A DNA stretch of 64,000 nt from Flammeovirgaceae bacterium 311 (GCA_000597885.1 CP004371.1:2744501-2808500), one strand, 5' to 3'; shown: positions 25,408-34,477, counted from the first letter of the stretch. Translations and numbers: made by a program. The notes: generated by a model from the sequence alone, not told the origin.

Positions 25408-26781
25408 TCAGGAAGTAAGCTGATGAATCCGGGATTTATCGCTAAGCCACCAAAAGCGCCCGGCAAGTAGTACGGCAGCAACAGTAAGTCCCGTCAGCAG
25501 CCCCCACCATATCCCGCTGATGCCCATATCAAATGTAAAGCCCAGCACATAACCCAGCGGCAGGGCCAGAATCCAGTAGGCAAAAAGGGTGATCAGGGTG
25601 GGAAGGCGTACATCTTCCATACCCCGGAGGGCTCCCAGACCCACCACCTGAAGGCCGTCTGATAGCTGAAAGAAAGCTGCAATGATCAGCAGGCCTGATG
25701 CCACATCAATCACATTTGCATTATCGATGTACAGGGTTGGCAAAAAGTTGCGGCCAAACAAAAACAGCAGGGCAAATAAGGCTTGCAACACAAGCACCAG
25801 TGCTGCAGCCGTAACGGCAGCGGTGCGCAGGCCCGCCACATCCTTACGCCCCAGCAGGTTCCCTACCTGCACCGTTGCCGCAGCACTAACGCCCGAGGCA
25901 ATCATGTAGCTCATGGCAGCCAGGTTTATAGCAATCTGGTGAGCGGCCTGGGCAGTATCGCTGATCCAGCCGGCCATGATCACGGCTCCGCTAAAAGCGC
26001 CTACCTCAAAAGTAAACTGCAGGCCCATGGGAATGCCCAGCTTCACCAGCTTTACCGACATTTTCCGCCTGAAACGCTTAAAGCTGAAATACTCCCTGTA
26101 AGGTTCAAAAAGCGGGCTTTTATAGCAGTACCAGGCCATGCCAATGGCCATCAGCACCCGCGAGAGAAGGGTTGCCCAGCCGGCACCTGCCAAGCCCAGG
26201 GCCGGAAAACCCCACTTGCCGTAAATCAGCAGCCAGTTAAAAAAAACGTTTACGCCATTGGCACCCAGTGAAATATACATGGCCTGCCGCGTAAAGCCCA
26301 GACCTTCTGCAAACTGTTTGAAGCCCTGAAAAACCATGAGCGGAATCAGTGATCCGGCAGCGATGGCCAGGTAAGGGCCTACAATCTCTACCACAGCAGG
26401 AGGCTGCTCCATATCGTCCAGGAACGGCAGCAGCAGCACAATCAGGCCCGATAATGCCGTGCCAGCCAAAAGATTTACCAACAGGCTGTGCTGCAGCAGG
26501 TTGGCAATGCGCCGCCGGTTGCCACGGCCATCGGCAGCAGCCACCAGGGGCGTTAGCCCATAGCTTAGGCCCAGGCCAAACATCATGGGGAGCACAACAA
26601 GGCTGTTGGCCAAAGAAACCGCTGCCAGCGGCACTTTTCCCAGCTGCCCCACCATCATGCTATCGGCGGTGCCTACCAGTACATGCCCCAGGTAACTGAG
26701 CATCACTGGTAAAGCTATTTGTAAGATGCGCCGGGCCTGCCATTTCCAGGCGGTGGTAGCATGCGCTGTGGTGGGTGTCAT
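25408..26781 (-). CDS. MATE-family multidrug/cation efflux transporter
   Basis: The 457-residue inner-membrane protein has twelve hydrophobic helices in two halves, opening with LQIALPVMLSYLGHVLVGTADSMMVGQLG (split over the first two helices) and containing SLANSLVVLPMMFGLGLSYG. This is typical of the NorM/DinF branch. It probably exports cationic compounds using Na+ or H+. Its ATG lies 4 nt after the Nudix stop, so the two genes are very likely one operon with the Nudix gene first. Length is normal. Confidence 0.92.
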   Translation of the reverse strand: MTPTTAHATTAWKWQARRILQIALPVMLSYLGHVLVGTADSMMVGQLGKVPLAAVSLANSLVVLPMMFGLGLSYGLTPLVAAADGRGNRRRIANLLQHSLLVNLLAGTALSGLIVLLLPFLDDMEQPPAVVEIVGPYLAIAAGSLIPLMVFQGFKQFAEGLGFTRQAMYISLGANGVNVFFNWLLIYGKWGFPALGLAGAGWATLLSRVLMAIGMAWYCYKSPLFEPYREYFSFKRFRRKMSVKLVKLGIPMGLQFTFEVGAFSGAVIMAGWISDTAQAAHQIAINLAAMSYMIASGVSAAATVQVGNLLGRKDVAGLRTAAVTAAALVLVLQALFALLFLFGRNFLPTLYIDNANVIDVASGLLIIAAFFQLSDGLQVVGLGALRGMEDVRLPTLITLFAYWILALPLGYVLGFTFDMGISGIWWGLLTGLTVAAVLLAGRFWWLSDKSRIHQLTS

Positions 26782-26785
26782 AAAT

Positions 26786-27352
26786 TTATATACCTTTCAG
26801 CCGGGCTACTTTCAGGAGCCCGGCAACGGAAATGCTATCCGTGATTTTTCCTTCCATCACCCAGTCTACTGCTTCTTTCAGCGATAGCTTTTTTACAACC
26901 AGCTGCTCGGTCTCCTCAGGCTCTTCTTCGCCGGCGGTAAGCTCCTCTGCCAGGTATACGAATCCTGTTTCGTCGGTAACCGAGTTAGAGGTATGAATAG
27001 ACATTATATTAGTCCAGCGGGCGGCGGTATAACCGGTTTCTTCTTTAAGCTCCCGCATAGCCGATTCCAGGATATCTGCCTCTTTAGGGCCTCCACCCAT
27101 AGGTATTTCCCAGCTCCACTCGTTGAGGGAGTAGCGGTACTGCCCTACCAGCCAGGTATTATTATGCTCATCCAGCGGAATAATACCCAGCGCCCAGTTC
27201 CGGAAGCTCACCACGCCGTATATGCCGGGATTTCCGGAGGGGTTGATCACCTGGTCTTCGCGCACGCGTATCCAGGGATTCTCATACACAGGCTTGCTGT
27301 TGGTGGTTGTCCAGGGATTATGATCTGGATCGTATGTTTTTTCAAAATTCAT
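26786..27352 (-). CDS. Nudix hydrolase (ADP-ribose pyrophosphatase-like)
   Basis: The 188-residue protein has the Nudix helix region: IPMGGGPKEADILESAMRELKEETGY, in which the REL-KEE-TG core is intact. The first Glu of GX5E is shifted or replaced: the residue seven before the Arg is Ala, with Glu one position earlier. N-terminal strands (NPWIRVREDQV, VVSFRNWALGIIPLD) match ADP-ribose-type members. It likely hydrolyses a nucleoside-diphosphate-linked compound in the cytoplasm. A perfect -7 box, TAATTTTG on the minus strand (27358-27365), lies directly before the ATG, implying a very short or absent leader. Confidence 0.83.
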   Translation of the reverse strand: MNFEKTYDPDHNPWTTTNSKPVYENPWIRVREDQVINPSGNPGIYGVVSFRNWALGIIPLDEHNNTWLVGQYRYSLNEWSWEIPMGGGPKEADILESAMRELKEETGYTAARWTNIMSIHTSNSVTDETGFVYLAEELTAGEEEPEETEQLVVKKLSLKEAVDWVMEGKITDSISVAGLLKVARLKGI

Positions 27353-27357
27353 GGCCG

Positions 27358-27365
27358 CAAAATTA
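27358..27365 (-). promoter_or_regulatory. -7 element of the Nudix-MATE operon
   Basis: The plus-strand CAAAATTA is TAATTTTG on the minus strand, an exact TAnnTTTG. The -33 position is not conserved. Transcription would start at about the ATG (27352), suggesting a leaderless message. Confidence 0.4.
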
Positions 27366-27402
27366 AGAGGAATCTTCTACCTTTCGGCATAAAGTAAAAG
27401 GA

Positions 27403-27777
27403 TTGGTACAGGCATTTTTTCATTATTCAATGCACTTTATAGTGCCCGGTCTGCTGGCCTGGTTCTTTTTCAGGCCCATGTGGCAAAGAGCCTGGTTCCT
27501 GATGATCCTTACCATGCTGGTAGACCTGGACCACCTGCTAAGCACACCCATTTTCGATCCGGAGCGCTGCAGCATAGGCCACCACCCCCTGCATACCCTG
27601 CCGGCTATTATTGGCTATTTGGTGCTGCTGCTCTTACCCCACAGAACTATCCGTATCCTGGCCTTAGGCCTGCTCTTCCACATGCTGACTGATTTTATTG
27701 ACTGCCTCTGGATGCTGAAAGATTGCCCGGAGTGCTGCGAAAAATCAGCCATAAGCTGGGTGTGCAGCTTTTTATAA
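27403..27777 (+). CDS. DUF6122 family membrane protein
   Basis: The 124-residue integral-membrane protein has about four helices and the conserved features of the family: an N-terminal FHYSMHFIVPGLLAWFFFR, TMLVDLDHLLSTPIFDP, CSIGHHPLHT, and LLFHMLTDFIDCLW near the end. Clusters of His and Asp (DLDH, HHPLH, HMLTD) look like a metal-binding or catalytic set and resemble LexA-regulated/metal-dependent hydrolase (YdjM-like) membrane proteins; this is inference. I accept the TTG start because relatives begin with the same FIHYxxH segment; the first ATG (27430) would cut it. It is divergent from the Nudix-MATE operon with a 50-nt gap. Confidence 0.75.
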   Translation: MVQAFFHYSMHFIVPGLLAWFFFRPMWQRAWFLMILTMLVDLDHLLSTPIFDPERCSIGHHPLHTLPAIIGYLVLLLLPHRTIRILALGLLFHMLTDFIDCLWMLKDCPECCEKSAISWVCSFL

Positions 27778-27951
27778 AAAGCAGCTTAGTGAGGAAATGC
27801 CTGCATTTTGTGTAAAATCGCAACAGCTATGTTTTAAATCAGCTATGACTGAGCTGTTACAGCACGGCTAAAAAGCCCATCACATAGCAGCCTGACTAAA
27901 GGAACAGACCTATTCAGTCAGATGCATGTAACTCCTTTTCATTACTTTAGA

Positions 27952-28188
27952 TCAGGCAGCAGCTTCATCTACACTGATGAGCCTGTCGAGCCGGATCAGC
28001 TGTCCTTTTTCCATTAATACATAGTTGTTTCCCTGCCACTCAAAAAGGTCTACGATCACAGTATTCAGCCTGACGGCACTGCCATCGTTCTGCCGGTATA
28101 CAATGGCGCAGGACTTCTCCTGAGAAGACCAGTTTTGCAGGTAATCAAAAAAATTATAGGTGAAAGGAGTTTTCATCGCAATACGCAT
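27952..28188 (-). CDS. Small cytoplasmic protein, possibly Rho-binding antiterminator (Rof)-like
   Basis: The 78-residue product has no signal peptide. Its pattern is a short helix (NFFDYLQNW), then strands with SCAIVYRQNDGSAVRLNTVIVDLF, and a last strand with GQLIRLDRLISVDE. The order of FxDYL, D-x-F and IRLDRLIS resembles the Sm-like fold of Rof/YaeO, which binds Rho and blocks termination. The resemblance is from memory of the pattern, not from an alignment, so the function is tentative. The start may instead be Met5 (28176). Flanking gaps hold no other gene. Confidence 0.5.
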   Translation of the reverse strand: MRIAMKTPFTYNFFDYLQNWSSQEKSCAIVYRQNDGSAVRLNTVIVDLFEWQGNNYVLMEKGQLIRLDRLISVDEAAA

Positions 28189-28394
28189 AAAAAATGGTTC
28201 TGGAGTTAAAAAATAAGGTTTCCGTTGTAGAACGGGGATTTCTTTTACGTGTGAATACCACAGAAGGTTGAGCCATAAAAAAAAACCTCTGTTACCAGGA
28301 ACCGTTTGATTATCAGAGACGTAAATGCTAACGTTTAGGCGCCTCCGGATATGGGGTATTAGCGCTGAACAAACTAATTTTTAAGACTAAGACT

Positions 28395-29045
28395 ATGAAA
28401 AAGTTAAGTATAATGATTTTTATGGCCGCTACTATGCTGGCCGCTTGTAGTGATGGTGAAAGAACACAACCAAAGGCTGGTGAGCCGGGCTATATCAGTA
28501 CAAATGGAGAAAGTGTTGAAACCAATGATGTAGAACTGGAGCGTACTTCCAACACTCCTGATGCTACACCTGATGCTACAGTTTCTGAAGAAACACCCAT
28601 GTCTGAGGGCAAAGAAGAGGCCGATGCAAGAGCCCGTAAGGCCATGAACGAAGAGCAGAAGCGCCTTTCCTACTGGACTGTAGAAGAGGAAAGCATTACT
28701 GCTGATGCAGAGTCTGTTCGTGGTAATCTGGACCAGATGGATAAGAACTGGTTCAGGATTAATGCTGACCTTAAAAATGTAGAAACCGGTACTTATAACC
28801 CACAGGGTCAGTTAAGCCGCGAAGGACAGAAGGAAATTAAAGAAGCCCGTGCAAAAGTAGAAGAAGCCAAAAGACTGGTTAAAAATGCACAGCGGAATAA
28901 TGAAGCCGGTAATCACGAAGCTGCTTCTGATAAAATAAAAAATGCTAACCAGAAACTGGCAGATGCCCGTGAAGATTACCTGGAAGCACTGGAAAAAGAA
29001 ACCGGTGTAGAAAGGGAAGAAGAAGTAGTAGCAGATCAGGAATAG
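28395..29045 (+). CDS. Lipoprotein with C-terminal coiled coil
   Basis: The 216-residue protein has a clear lipoprotein signal (MKKLSIMIFMAATMLAAC, Cys18). A low-complexity, Thr/Glu-rich stretch (about 20-80) is followed by long helices with heptad-like spacing (about 100-205), rich in Glu, Lys, Ala and Asn. It is probably anchored to the outer or inner membrane facing the periplasm. There is no catalytic motif and I do not recognise a family. It stands alone, with a good terminator at 29101. Confidence 0.7.
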   Translation: MKKLSIMIFMAATMLAACSDGERTQPKAGEPGYISTNGESVETNDVELERTSNTPDATPDATVSEETPMSEGKEEADARARKAMNEEQKRLSYWTVEEESITADAESVRGNLDQMDKNWFRINADLKNVETGTYNPQGQLSREGQKEIKEARAKVEEAKRLVKNAQRNNEAGNHEAASDKIKNANQKLADAREDYLEALEKETGVEREEEVVADQE

Positions 29046-29100
29046 AGCAAAATGGGTTCAGAAATAACCTGAACTACTCAATAAATACTTTATCAAATCA

Positions 29101-29148
29101 AGAAGCAGTCGGTAGCAGCACATGCTATGCAGACTGCTTCTTTTTTTG
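29101..29148 (+). terminator. Intrinsic terminator after the coiled-coil lipoprotein
   Basis: AGAAGCAGTC (29101-29110) and GACTGCTTCT (29132-29141) form a perfect 10-bp stem followed by a T-run, a classical Rho-independent terminator on the plus strand. Confidence 0.8.
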
Positions 29149-29249
29149 CTTTTCACCAAAGCAGTTAAAATACTTTTCCGTCATATTCGTGCTGCAGCTC
29201 CCTTGGGAATGTTGGTGTTTATATCCGATCTGTCTATTTTTAGGAGATT

Positions 29250-29831
29250 ATGCTACGCCCATACTATCATAACTTAGTGCCGGAAGCAGGCTGCGATGAA
29301 GCTGGCAGGGGCTGCCTGGCCGGGCCGGTAGTTGCAGCAGCCGTAATACTGCCGCTTACTTTTCAGCATCCGTTTTTAAACGACTCAAAGCAGCTTAGCC
29401 CGCAACAGCGACAGGAGCTGGCCCCCTTCATTAAAAGCAGTGCCCTGGCCTGGGCAATTGCTGCCTGCAGTCCGGAAGAAATTGACCAGCATAATATTTT
29501 ACAGGCAAGCCTGCTGGCCATGCACAGAGCAGTGGCTCAGCTGCAACTTACACCCGGGCTATTACTGATAGACGGCAATCGCTTTAACCCGTATCCCTTT
29601 ATTCAGCATGTATGTATTGTAAAAGGCGATAGCCTCTATGCCTCTATTGCGGCTGCGTCGGTTCTGGCTAAAACGCATCGCGATGAGCTCATGCTGGAGC
29701 TTTCGGCGGAACACCCTCAATATGGCTGGGCAAACAATATGGGCTATCCAACCCGGGAACATAAAAAAGCACTGCTGGAATGGGGCCCAACTCCCTGGCA
29801 CCGCAAAACCTTTAAGGGAGTGATGCCATGA
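29250..29831 (+). CDS. rnhB: Ribonuclease HII
   Basis: The 193-residue protein has the RNase HII active-site start AGCDEAGRGCLAGPVV (Asp15, Glu16), a second acidic residue in LLIDGNRF, and DSLYASIAAASVLAKTHRDELM with the third Asp. It removes RNA from RNA-DNA hybrids, including single ribonucleotides in DNA. The length is normal. An AGGAG five bases before the ATG is one of the few clear Shine-Dalgarno sites in the window. The GYPTREHKKAL motif near the C-terminus is also typical. It is separated by 98 nt from the peptidase gene. Confidence 0.95.
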   Translation: MLRPYYHNLVPEAGCDEAGRGCLAGPVVAAAVILPLTFQHPFLNDSKQLSPQQRQELAPFIKSSALAWAIAACSPEEIDQHNILQASLLAMHRAVAQLQLTPGLLLIDGNRFNPYPFIQHVCIVKGDSLYASIAAASVLAKTHRDELMLELSAEHPQYGWANNMGYPTREHKKALLEWGPTPWHRKTFKGVMP

Positions 29832-29929
29832 GACAGCCGCTTCTCCAAAGTCAATTTTTCTTTACATACCTGGCAGTTGGGGCGATTCGTTATCTTTAGA
29901 CCCAGATAAATATTAGTACTTCAATAAAC

Positions 29930-32164
29930 ATGATCAATAGAATTAAGAAAAGCATGGCGGGCCTGCTTGTGTTGCTGATGATAGCATCGGCAGCAGGCTA
30001 TGCACAGCAGAAAAAAGCACCATCGTTAGAGGATATTTTTGAGCGCAATGTTTTTAGCCAGCAAACGGTACGAAGCATTAACTGGATGAAAGATGGCCGC
30101 TATTACACCTCGCTGCGACCAAACCAGGGAAGTAATACGCAGGATGTTGTTAAATATGATATCACCACAGGCGAACCGGTAGCCACCCTGGTAGATGGCA
30201 GCAGCCTGGCCGGTAGCGGGCAAAACGGCCCCTTCCGCTTCTCTGACTATAGCCTTAGCGCCGATGAAACCAAGGCTTTGCTGGCTACCGAAGAGGAGGG
30301 CATATACCGCCACTCCACCAAAGCCTACTATTATATATATGACCTGAAAACAGCTGAGCTGAAGCCTCTTGCAAGCGGCGATAAGCAAATGTATGCCACC
30401 TTCTCGCCAGATGGCAGCAAGGTAGCCTATGTGCGCGACAATAACCTGTACTATAAAGAGCTTGCAGATATGCAGGAAGTAGCCATTACCACCGATGGCC
30501 GCTTGAATCATATTATTTACGGCGGTGCCGACTGGGTATACGAAGAGGAATTTTCCTTTGCCAAAGGTTTTTTCTGGTCGCCCGACAACCGCAAAATTGC
30601 CTTCTACCGCTTTGACGAAAGCCAGGTGCCTGAATATAACATGCAGCTCTGGACAGATGTGCGCCAGGGCCAGCTCTATCCGCAGGATTATAAGTTTAAA
30701 TACCCAAAGGCAGGCGAAAAAAACTCTGAAGTAAGCATACTGGTATACCACCTGCCCGAGAGAAAAACCGTTCAGGTACAAACGGGCGAAGAAAAAGACA
30801 TTTACCTGCCCCGCATGTACTGGACCGCCAATCCCGACCTGCTGGCATTCATCCGCATGAACCGCCTGCAAAACCAGCTGGAGCTACTGCATGCAGATGC
30901 TGCAGACGGCAATACCTCAGTTGTCATCACTGAAAATGCTGCTACCTATGTAGACCTGAATTTTAATGATAACCTCCTTTACCTGAAAGACGGAAAAGGC
31001 TTTGTTCGCACCAGCGAGCAGGATGGCTACAAGCATGTGTATCATCATAAAATGAACGGAGAGCTGGTGCGGCAAATCACCACAGGCAACTGGGAGGTAA
31101 CGGAACTGGTAGGTGTTGATGAAAAAAAGAACCTGGTATATTTTATCTCTTCTGAAGATTCTCCCCTGGAACGCCAGTTCTACAGCATCAACCTGAAGGG
31201 GAAGAATAAAACCAAACTTAGCCAGGAACAGGGTGTAGTGGATATTAGCATGAGTCCTGATTTTACCTACTATATCCAGTACCACTCCTCTGCTACAGAA
31301 CCACTTACCGTATCGCTGCACCGGGCACCGGGTGGTGAGCTGGTAAAAATCCTTGAAGAAAATGCAGGCCTGCGCCAGCGGCTGGATGCGATTAACCTGA
31401 ACCCTAAAGAGTTTCTTGAATTTCAGACGGAAGATGGCACTCAGCTGAACGGCTATATGATCCGCCCTTCAGATTTCGATGCAACCAAACAGTACCCTGT
31501 ACTGATGTATGTGTATGGCGGACCGGGGAGCCAAACAGTACTAAACAACTTTAGCACCCTTCGGGAGGTATGGCACAGCTATATGGCCGATCAGGGTTAC
31601 CTGGTTGTATCTGTAGATAACCGTGGAACAGGCGCCCGCGGCAGAGATTTCAGACATCTCACCTATGGTCAGATGGGCAAACTGGAGGTAGAAGACCAGA
31701 TACAGGCCGCCAAATACCTGGCCACCATGCCTTATGTAGATGCCAGCCGCATTGGTATCTGGGGATGGAGCTACGGTGGTTATATGTCGTCGCTGGCTAC
31801 CTTTATCGGCAACGATGTTTTTAAAGCCGGAATAGCCGTAGCACCTGTTACCAACTGGCGATTTTACGATACCATTTACACCGAGCGGTATTTAAAAACC
31901 CCGCAGGAAAATGCCGAAGGTTACGATGCCTACTCTCCCCTTACACATGTGGATAAACTAAAGGGGGCATTTCTGCTCATCCATGGCACCGGCGACGACA
32001 ACGTACATTTCCAGAATGCTGTTGCCCTGCAGGATGCCCTTATTGCATCGGGCAAACAGTTCCAGTCATTCTATTATCCAAACCGGGCCCATAGTATCAG
32101 GGGAGGCAACACCAGCCTGCATTTATACCAGATGATGACTAACTTTGTAAAAAGCAATCTGTAG
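29930..32164 (+). CDS. S9 family peptidase, dipeptidyl peptidase IV type
   Basis: The 744-residue secreted protein has a signal peptide (about 1-25), an N-terminal beta-propeller and an alpha/beta-hydrolase domain. The catalytic triad is visible: Ser614 in GWSYGG, Asp689 in GTGDDNVHF and His721 in RAHSIRGG. The propeller carries DWVYEEEF (Glu205-Glu206), the double-Glu motif that in DPP4 binds the free N-terminus of substrates. It therefore probably removes X-Pro or X-Ala dipeptides in the periplasm, supporting peptide use. A single gene with a strong terminator at 32184. Confidence 0.93.
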   Translation: MINRIKKSMAGLLVLLMIASAAGYAQQKKAPSLEDIFERNVFSQQTVRSINWMKDGRYYTSLRPNQGSNTQDVVKYDITTGEPVATLVDGSSLAGSGQNGPFRFSDYSLSADETKALLATEEEGIYRHSTKAYYYIYDLKTAELKPLASGDKQMYATFSPDGSKVAYVRDNNLYYKELADMQEVAITTDGRLNHIIYGGADWVYEEEFSFAKGFFWSPDNRKIAFYRFDESQVPEYNMQLWTDVRQGQLYPQDYKFKYPKAGEKNSEVSILVYHLPERKTVQVQTGEEKDIYLPRMYWTANPDLLAFIRMNRLQNQLELLHADAADGNTSVVITENAATYVDLNFNDNLLYLKDGKGFVRTSEQDGYKHVYHHKMNGELVRQITTGNWEVTELVGVDEKKNLVYFISSEDSPLERQFYSINLKGKNKTKLSQEQGVVDISMSPDFTYYIQYHSSATEPLTVSLHRAPGGELVKILEENAGLRQRLDAINLNPKEFLEFQTEDGTQLNGYMIRPSDFDATKQYPVLMYVYGGPGSQTVLNNFSTLREVWHSYMADQGYLVVSVDNRGTGARGRDFRHLTYGQMGKLEVEDQIQAAKYLATMPYVDASRIGIWGWSYGGYMSSLATFIGNDVFKAGIAVAPVTNWRFYDTIYTERYLKTPQENAEGYDAYSPLTHVDKLKGAFLLIHGTGDDNVHFQNAVALQDALIASGKQFQSFYYPNRAHSIRGGNTSLHLYQMMTNFVKSNL

Positions 32165-32183
32165 AAAGTATATATGATGTTTT

Positions 32184-32211
32184 AAAAGCCACCCAATGGG
32201 TGGCTTTTTTT
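32184..32211 (+). terminator. Intrinsic terminator of the DPP4-like gene
   Basis: AAAAGCCACCC (32184-32194) and GGGTGGCTTTT (32198-32208) form an 11-bp stem with a 3-nt loop and a following T-run. Confidence 0.85.
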
Positions 32212-32361
32212 GTTGGTACATTCATATTTAAGTGCAAATCTTACATACCATACCAGCCCTCTATCATAAGATTATTCTCCAATCTCACAATTTCATTGCA
32301 AAATATTTTGAATACTGGTGGTTACCTTTCTGATAATTCCGGTATATATAGATAAAAAAGC

Positions 32362-32384
32362 ACCTGTGTATTATTTCCACAGGT
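32362..32384 (+). repeat. Short hairpin in the leader of the zinc-ribbon membrane gene
   Basis: ACCTGTG (32362-32368) is complementary to CACAGGT (32378-32384) around a 9-nt AT-rich loop, 57 nt before the ATG at 32441. It could be a 5' UTR structure or operator; no function is evident. Confidence 0.3.
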
Positions 32385-32440
32385 TAATAAAGATTTTCCC
32401 CGGGAAAAAAACCGGAACTTAAACTTAAACTCTTATAATA

Positions 32441-33202
32441 ATGGAAACAGCATTACAAACCTGGTATGAAGCTGGTCCTTTTGTAGCTTTGGCTACAGGC
32501 GGAACCGGACTGGCAATTTTGCTGTACTATATCGTACGCCTATCATCTCAGAAGGAGAAGAAAGACAAGTATGACTTTATCATTCGCCATGAGATTGATA
32601 AGTTATGGTACAGTGCCCTTGCCCTAATTGTAGCGGCGGCTATTTACGCCAATACCGTTGCCATAGAGGCAGAACCCCTCTGGCTATTTGTACGCGTTTT
32701 TGTTAGCGTTATGTTTGCCATCATTCTGGGGGTAATTGTGCAAAATCTGCTCAAGTTCTACTACCCCTTCTTTATAGAATCGCGGCTCAAGAAACTGCGC
32801 TATACGCCACGCGTTAACCCCAACAATGGCAACCTGATGAAGCTGCTGGGCGAAGATGAGGAAGATGTACACCTTGAGCCAGGCATGCAGGCCGAAGAAG
32901 ACCTGCACTCAATTGACTATGATGTATGGCTTGATGCAGCAACCGGCTACACCCGCATTGAAAAATACGACGGCCATCTGCATGCACTGCAGTGCCCTGA
33001 GTGCAATTACCAGACTTTCAAAGTAAAGCGCGAGGAGCTGGTACTGGCACCAACCACCACTACCGAAGGAGAGCTGGTTAAACATTACTGCTGTGCTTAC
33101 TGCGATCATAAATCCAGAAAAGCTTTTAGAGTAGCAAGACTTGAGCAAGAAGTAGCCCCAACACTGGTTACCAACCCGCAGCACCGTATTGCCGGAGCAT
33201 AA
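32441..33202 (+). CDS. Membrane protein with C-terminal zinc-ribbon-like domain, function unknown
   Basis: The 253-residue protein has about three membrane helices (roughly 12-33, 56-76 and 82-105), then a soluble C-terminal region. The latter has an acidic linker and a CPECN ... CAYCDH pair (Cys185/188 and Cys218/221) that would form a small zinc ribbon of about 40 residues. The gene follows a 276-nt gap containing a terminator and a short hairpin (32362-32384) in the probable leader. I do not recognise the family. The zinc ribbon suggests nucleic-acid or protein contact at the cytoplasmic face. Confidence 0.75.
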   Translation: METALQTWYEAGPFVALATGGTGLAILLYYIVRLSSQKEKKDKYDFIIRHEIDKLWYSALALIVAAAIYANTVAIEAEPLWLFVRVFVSVMFAIILGVIVQNLLKFYYPFFIESRLKKLRYTPRVNPNNGNLMKLLGEDEEDVHLEPGMQAEEDLHSIDYDVWLDAATGYTRIEKYDGHLHALQCPECNYQTFKVKREELVLAPTTTTEGELVKHYCCAYCDHKSRKAFRVARLEQEVAPTLVTNPQHRIAGA

Positions 33203-33241
33203 AACACACTCTTCACATCCTGTTTCTCTCCGGTAACAACC

Positions 33242-33278
33242 AAAAGAAGCCGCACCAGGTACCTGGCGCGGCTTCTTT
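33242..33278. terminator. Bidirectional terminator between zinc-ribbon membrane gene and dipeptidase
   Basis: AAAGAAGCCGC (33243-33253) pairs with GCGGCTTCTTT (33268-33278). The inner CCAGGT/ACCTGG also pairs, with one A/C mismatch between the two segments. This gives an unusually long, almost unbroken stem between convergent genes. Confidence 0.75.
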
Positions 33279-33317
33279 GTATGATCATGTTACCAAAAAA
33301 AGCTTCCAATTCCAGTA

Positions 33318-34331
33318 TTATGCAGGCAATATTGATTCAAGGAAACGATCAGCATTTCCATAGCTAAGCTTCCGCAACTGCTCCTGGCTTAGGCCCCTTT
33401 CTGCTAATTGCTTTAATATTTCCGGATACCTGCCCGCATTTTCATGCTCCCGGAAATAGAACGGTACGCGGCTCAGGTCAGGCATATCTTTGGTATAAAA
33501 AAAGTCGGCGCCAAAACAAAGCAAATCTTCAGCTCCCTGTTCCAGCCCGTACAAAATGTGTTCTGCCAGTGCCTCTGGGTTTTCATCGTGCACGTAGGCC
33601 CTTAAAAAGTTGATGCCTATGAGGCCTTTGCGCCTGATTAACTCCTGCACAAACTCATCGGGCAAGTTACGCCTGTGCTGCCAAACGCCTCTGAAATTCG
33701 AGTGACTGGCAATAATAGGAATCTGCAGGTTGCGCTGCTCGGTATAATTGAAAATTCCTTCGGCAAGGGCATCGCTGGTATGGGCCAGATCTACGGCTAT
33801 ATTTCTGCCGGACAGATAATCAAGGAGTACCTTGCCATCTTCTTTAAGACCAGCCTCGCTGTAGTTACCTCCGCCAAAGCGGTTTTCGGTATGATGCGTG
33901 ATGCCTATGTAAAAAATACGATCTGTCTTTTGCTCAATAGCCTCCAGGCGCCCAAAGGTTGTATCCAGGGGTTGGCCTTCTTCGCAAAGGCCGGCGGCAT
34001 TTTCTATTGCCACTATGGCGCCTACCTTACTGCCTGTAGCCAGCTGATGCAGGTGCTCCTGCCTGCTAACCGACAGGAGGTAATCGCCATAATCCTGCAA
34101 GAGGCGGCAATACAACTGGGCCTGATCCCATGCTTTTTGGGTGCTGCCGGCCTTAACATCTGAATAGATAGCCATTACCTGCAGCTTTACCCCACCCTGC
34201 TGCAGGTAAGGAATGGTAGCACCCATATCGTCAGTACCAGCCGGATCAGCATGAGGTACTTCCCGCAGGTAAGCCAGCAAATCGCAGTGCAGGTCGAAAA
34301 CGGGTAAATGGGCAACAGAAGGTCGTGTCAT
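33318..34331 (-). CDS. Membrane dipeptidase family protein (peptidase M19, renal dipeptidase-like)
   Basis: The product is 337 residues from the ATG at 34331 (MTRPSVAHLPVFDLHCD). The frame opens at 34370 with a hydrophobic MFRTIAVNLFFLF stretch that could be a signal peptide, so both starts remain possible. M19 features are FDLHCDLL (metal His/Asp), a mid-protein Glu in AIVAIENAAGL, the pair VDLAHTSD and PIIASHSNFRGV (His ligands), and GADFFY near the C-terminus. It hydrolyses dipeptides, possibly with D-residues, using two zinc ions. A single gene convergent with its neighbour. Confidence 0.87.
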   Translation of the reverse strand: MTRPSVAHLPVFDLHCDLLAYLREVPHADPAGTDDMGATIPYLQQGGVKLQVMAIYSDVKAGSTQKAWDQAQLYCRLLQDYGDYLLSVSRQEHLHQLATGSKVGAIVAIENAAGLCEEGQPLDTTFGRLEAIEQKTDRIFYIGITHHTENRFGGGNYSEAGLKEDGKVLLDYLSGRNIAVDLAHTSDALAEGIFNYTEQRNLQIPIIASHSNFRGVWQHRRNLPDEFVQELIRRKGLIGINFLRAYVHDENPEALAEHILYGLEQGAEDLLCFGADFFYTKDMPDLSRVPFYFREHENAGRYPEILKQLAERGLSQEQLRKLSYGNADRFLESILPA

Positions 34332-34477
34332 AAATAAGAAGAAAAGATTAACAGCTATGGTCCTGAACAAACAGGCAGCACTTTGTTAATATAAGTAGTT
34401 GTATAGTAGCATACAGGGATGCAAGTTAGTAAAACGTGCTTTTTATCAAAATTGATGGAAATCCCTGTTCTCTTTCG

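Noticed and set aside
30026-30871. Long minus-strand frame opposite the DPP4-like gene
   Set aside because: Shadow of a strongly supported propeller domain with active-site motifs.
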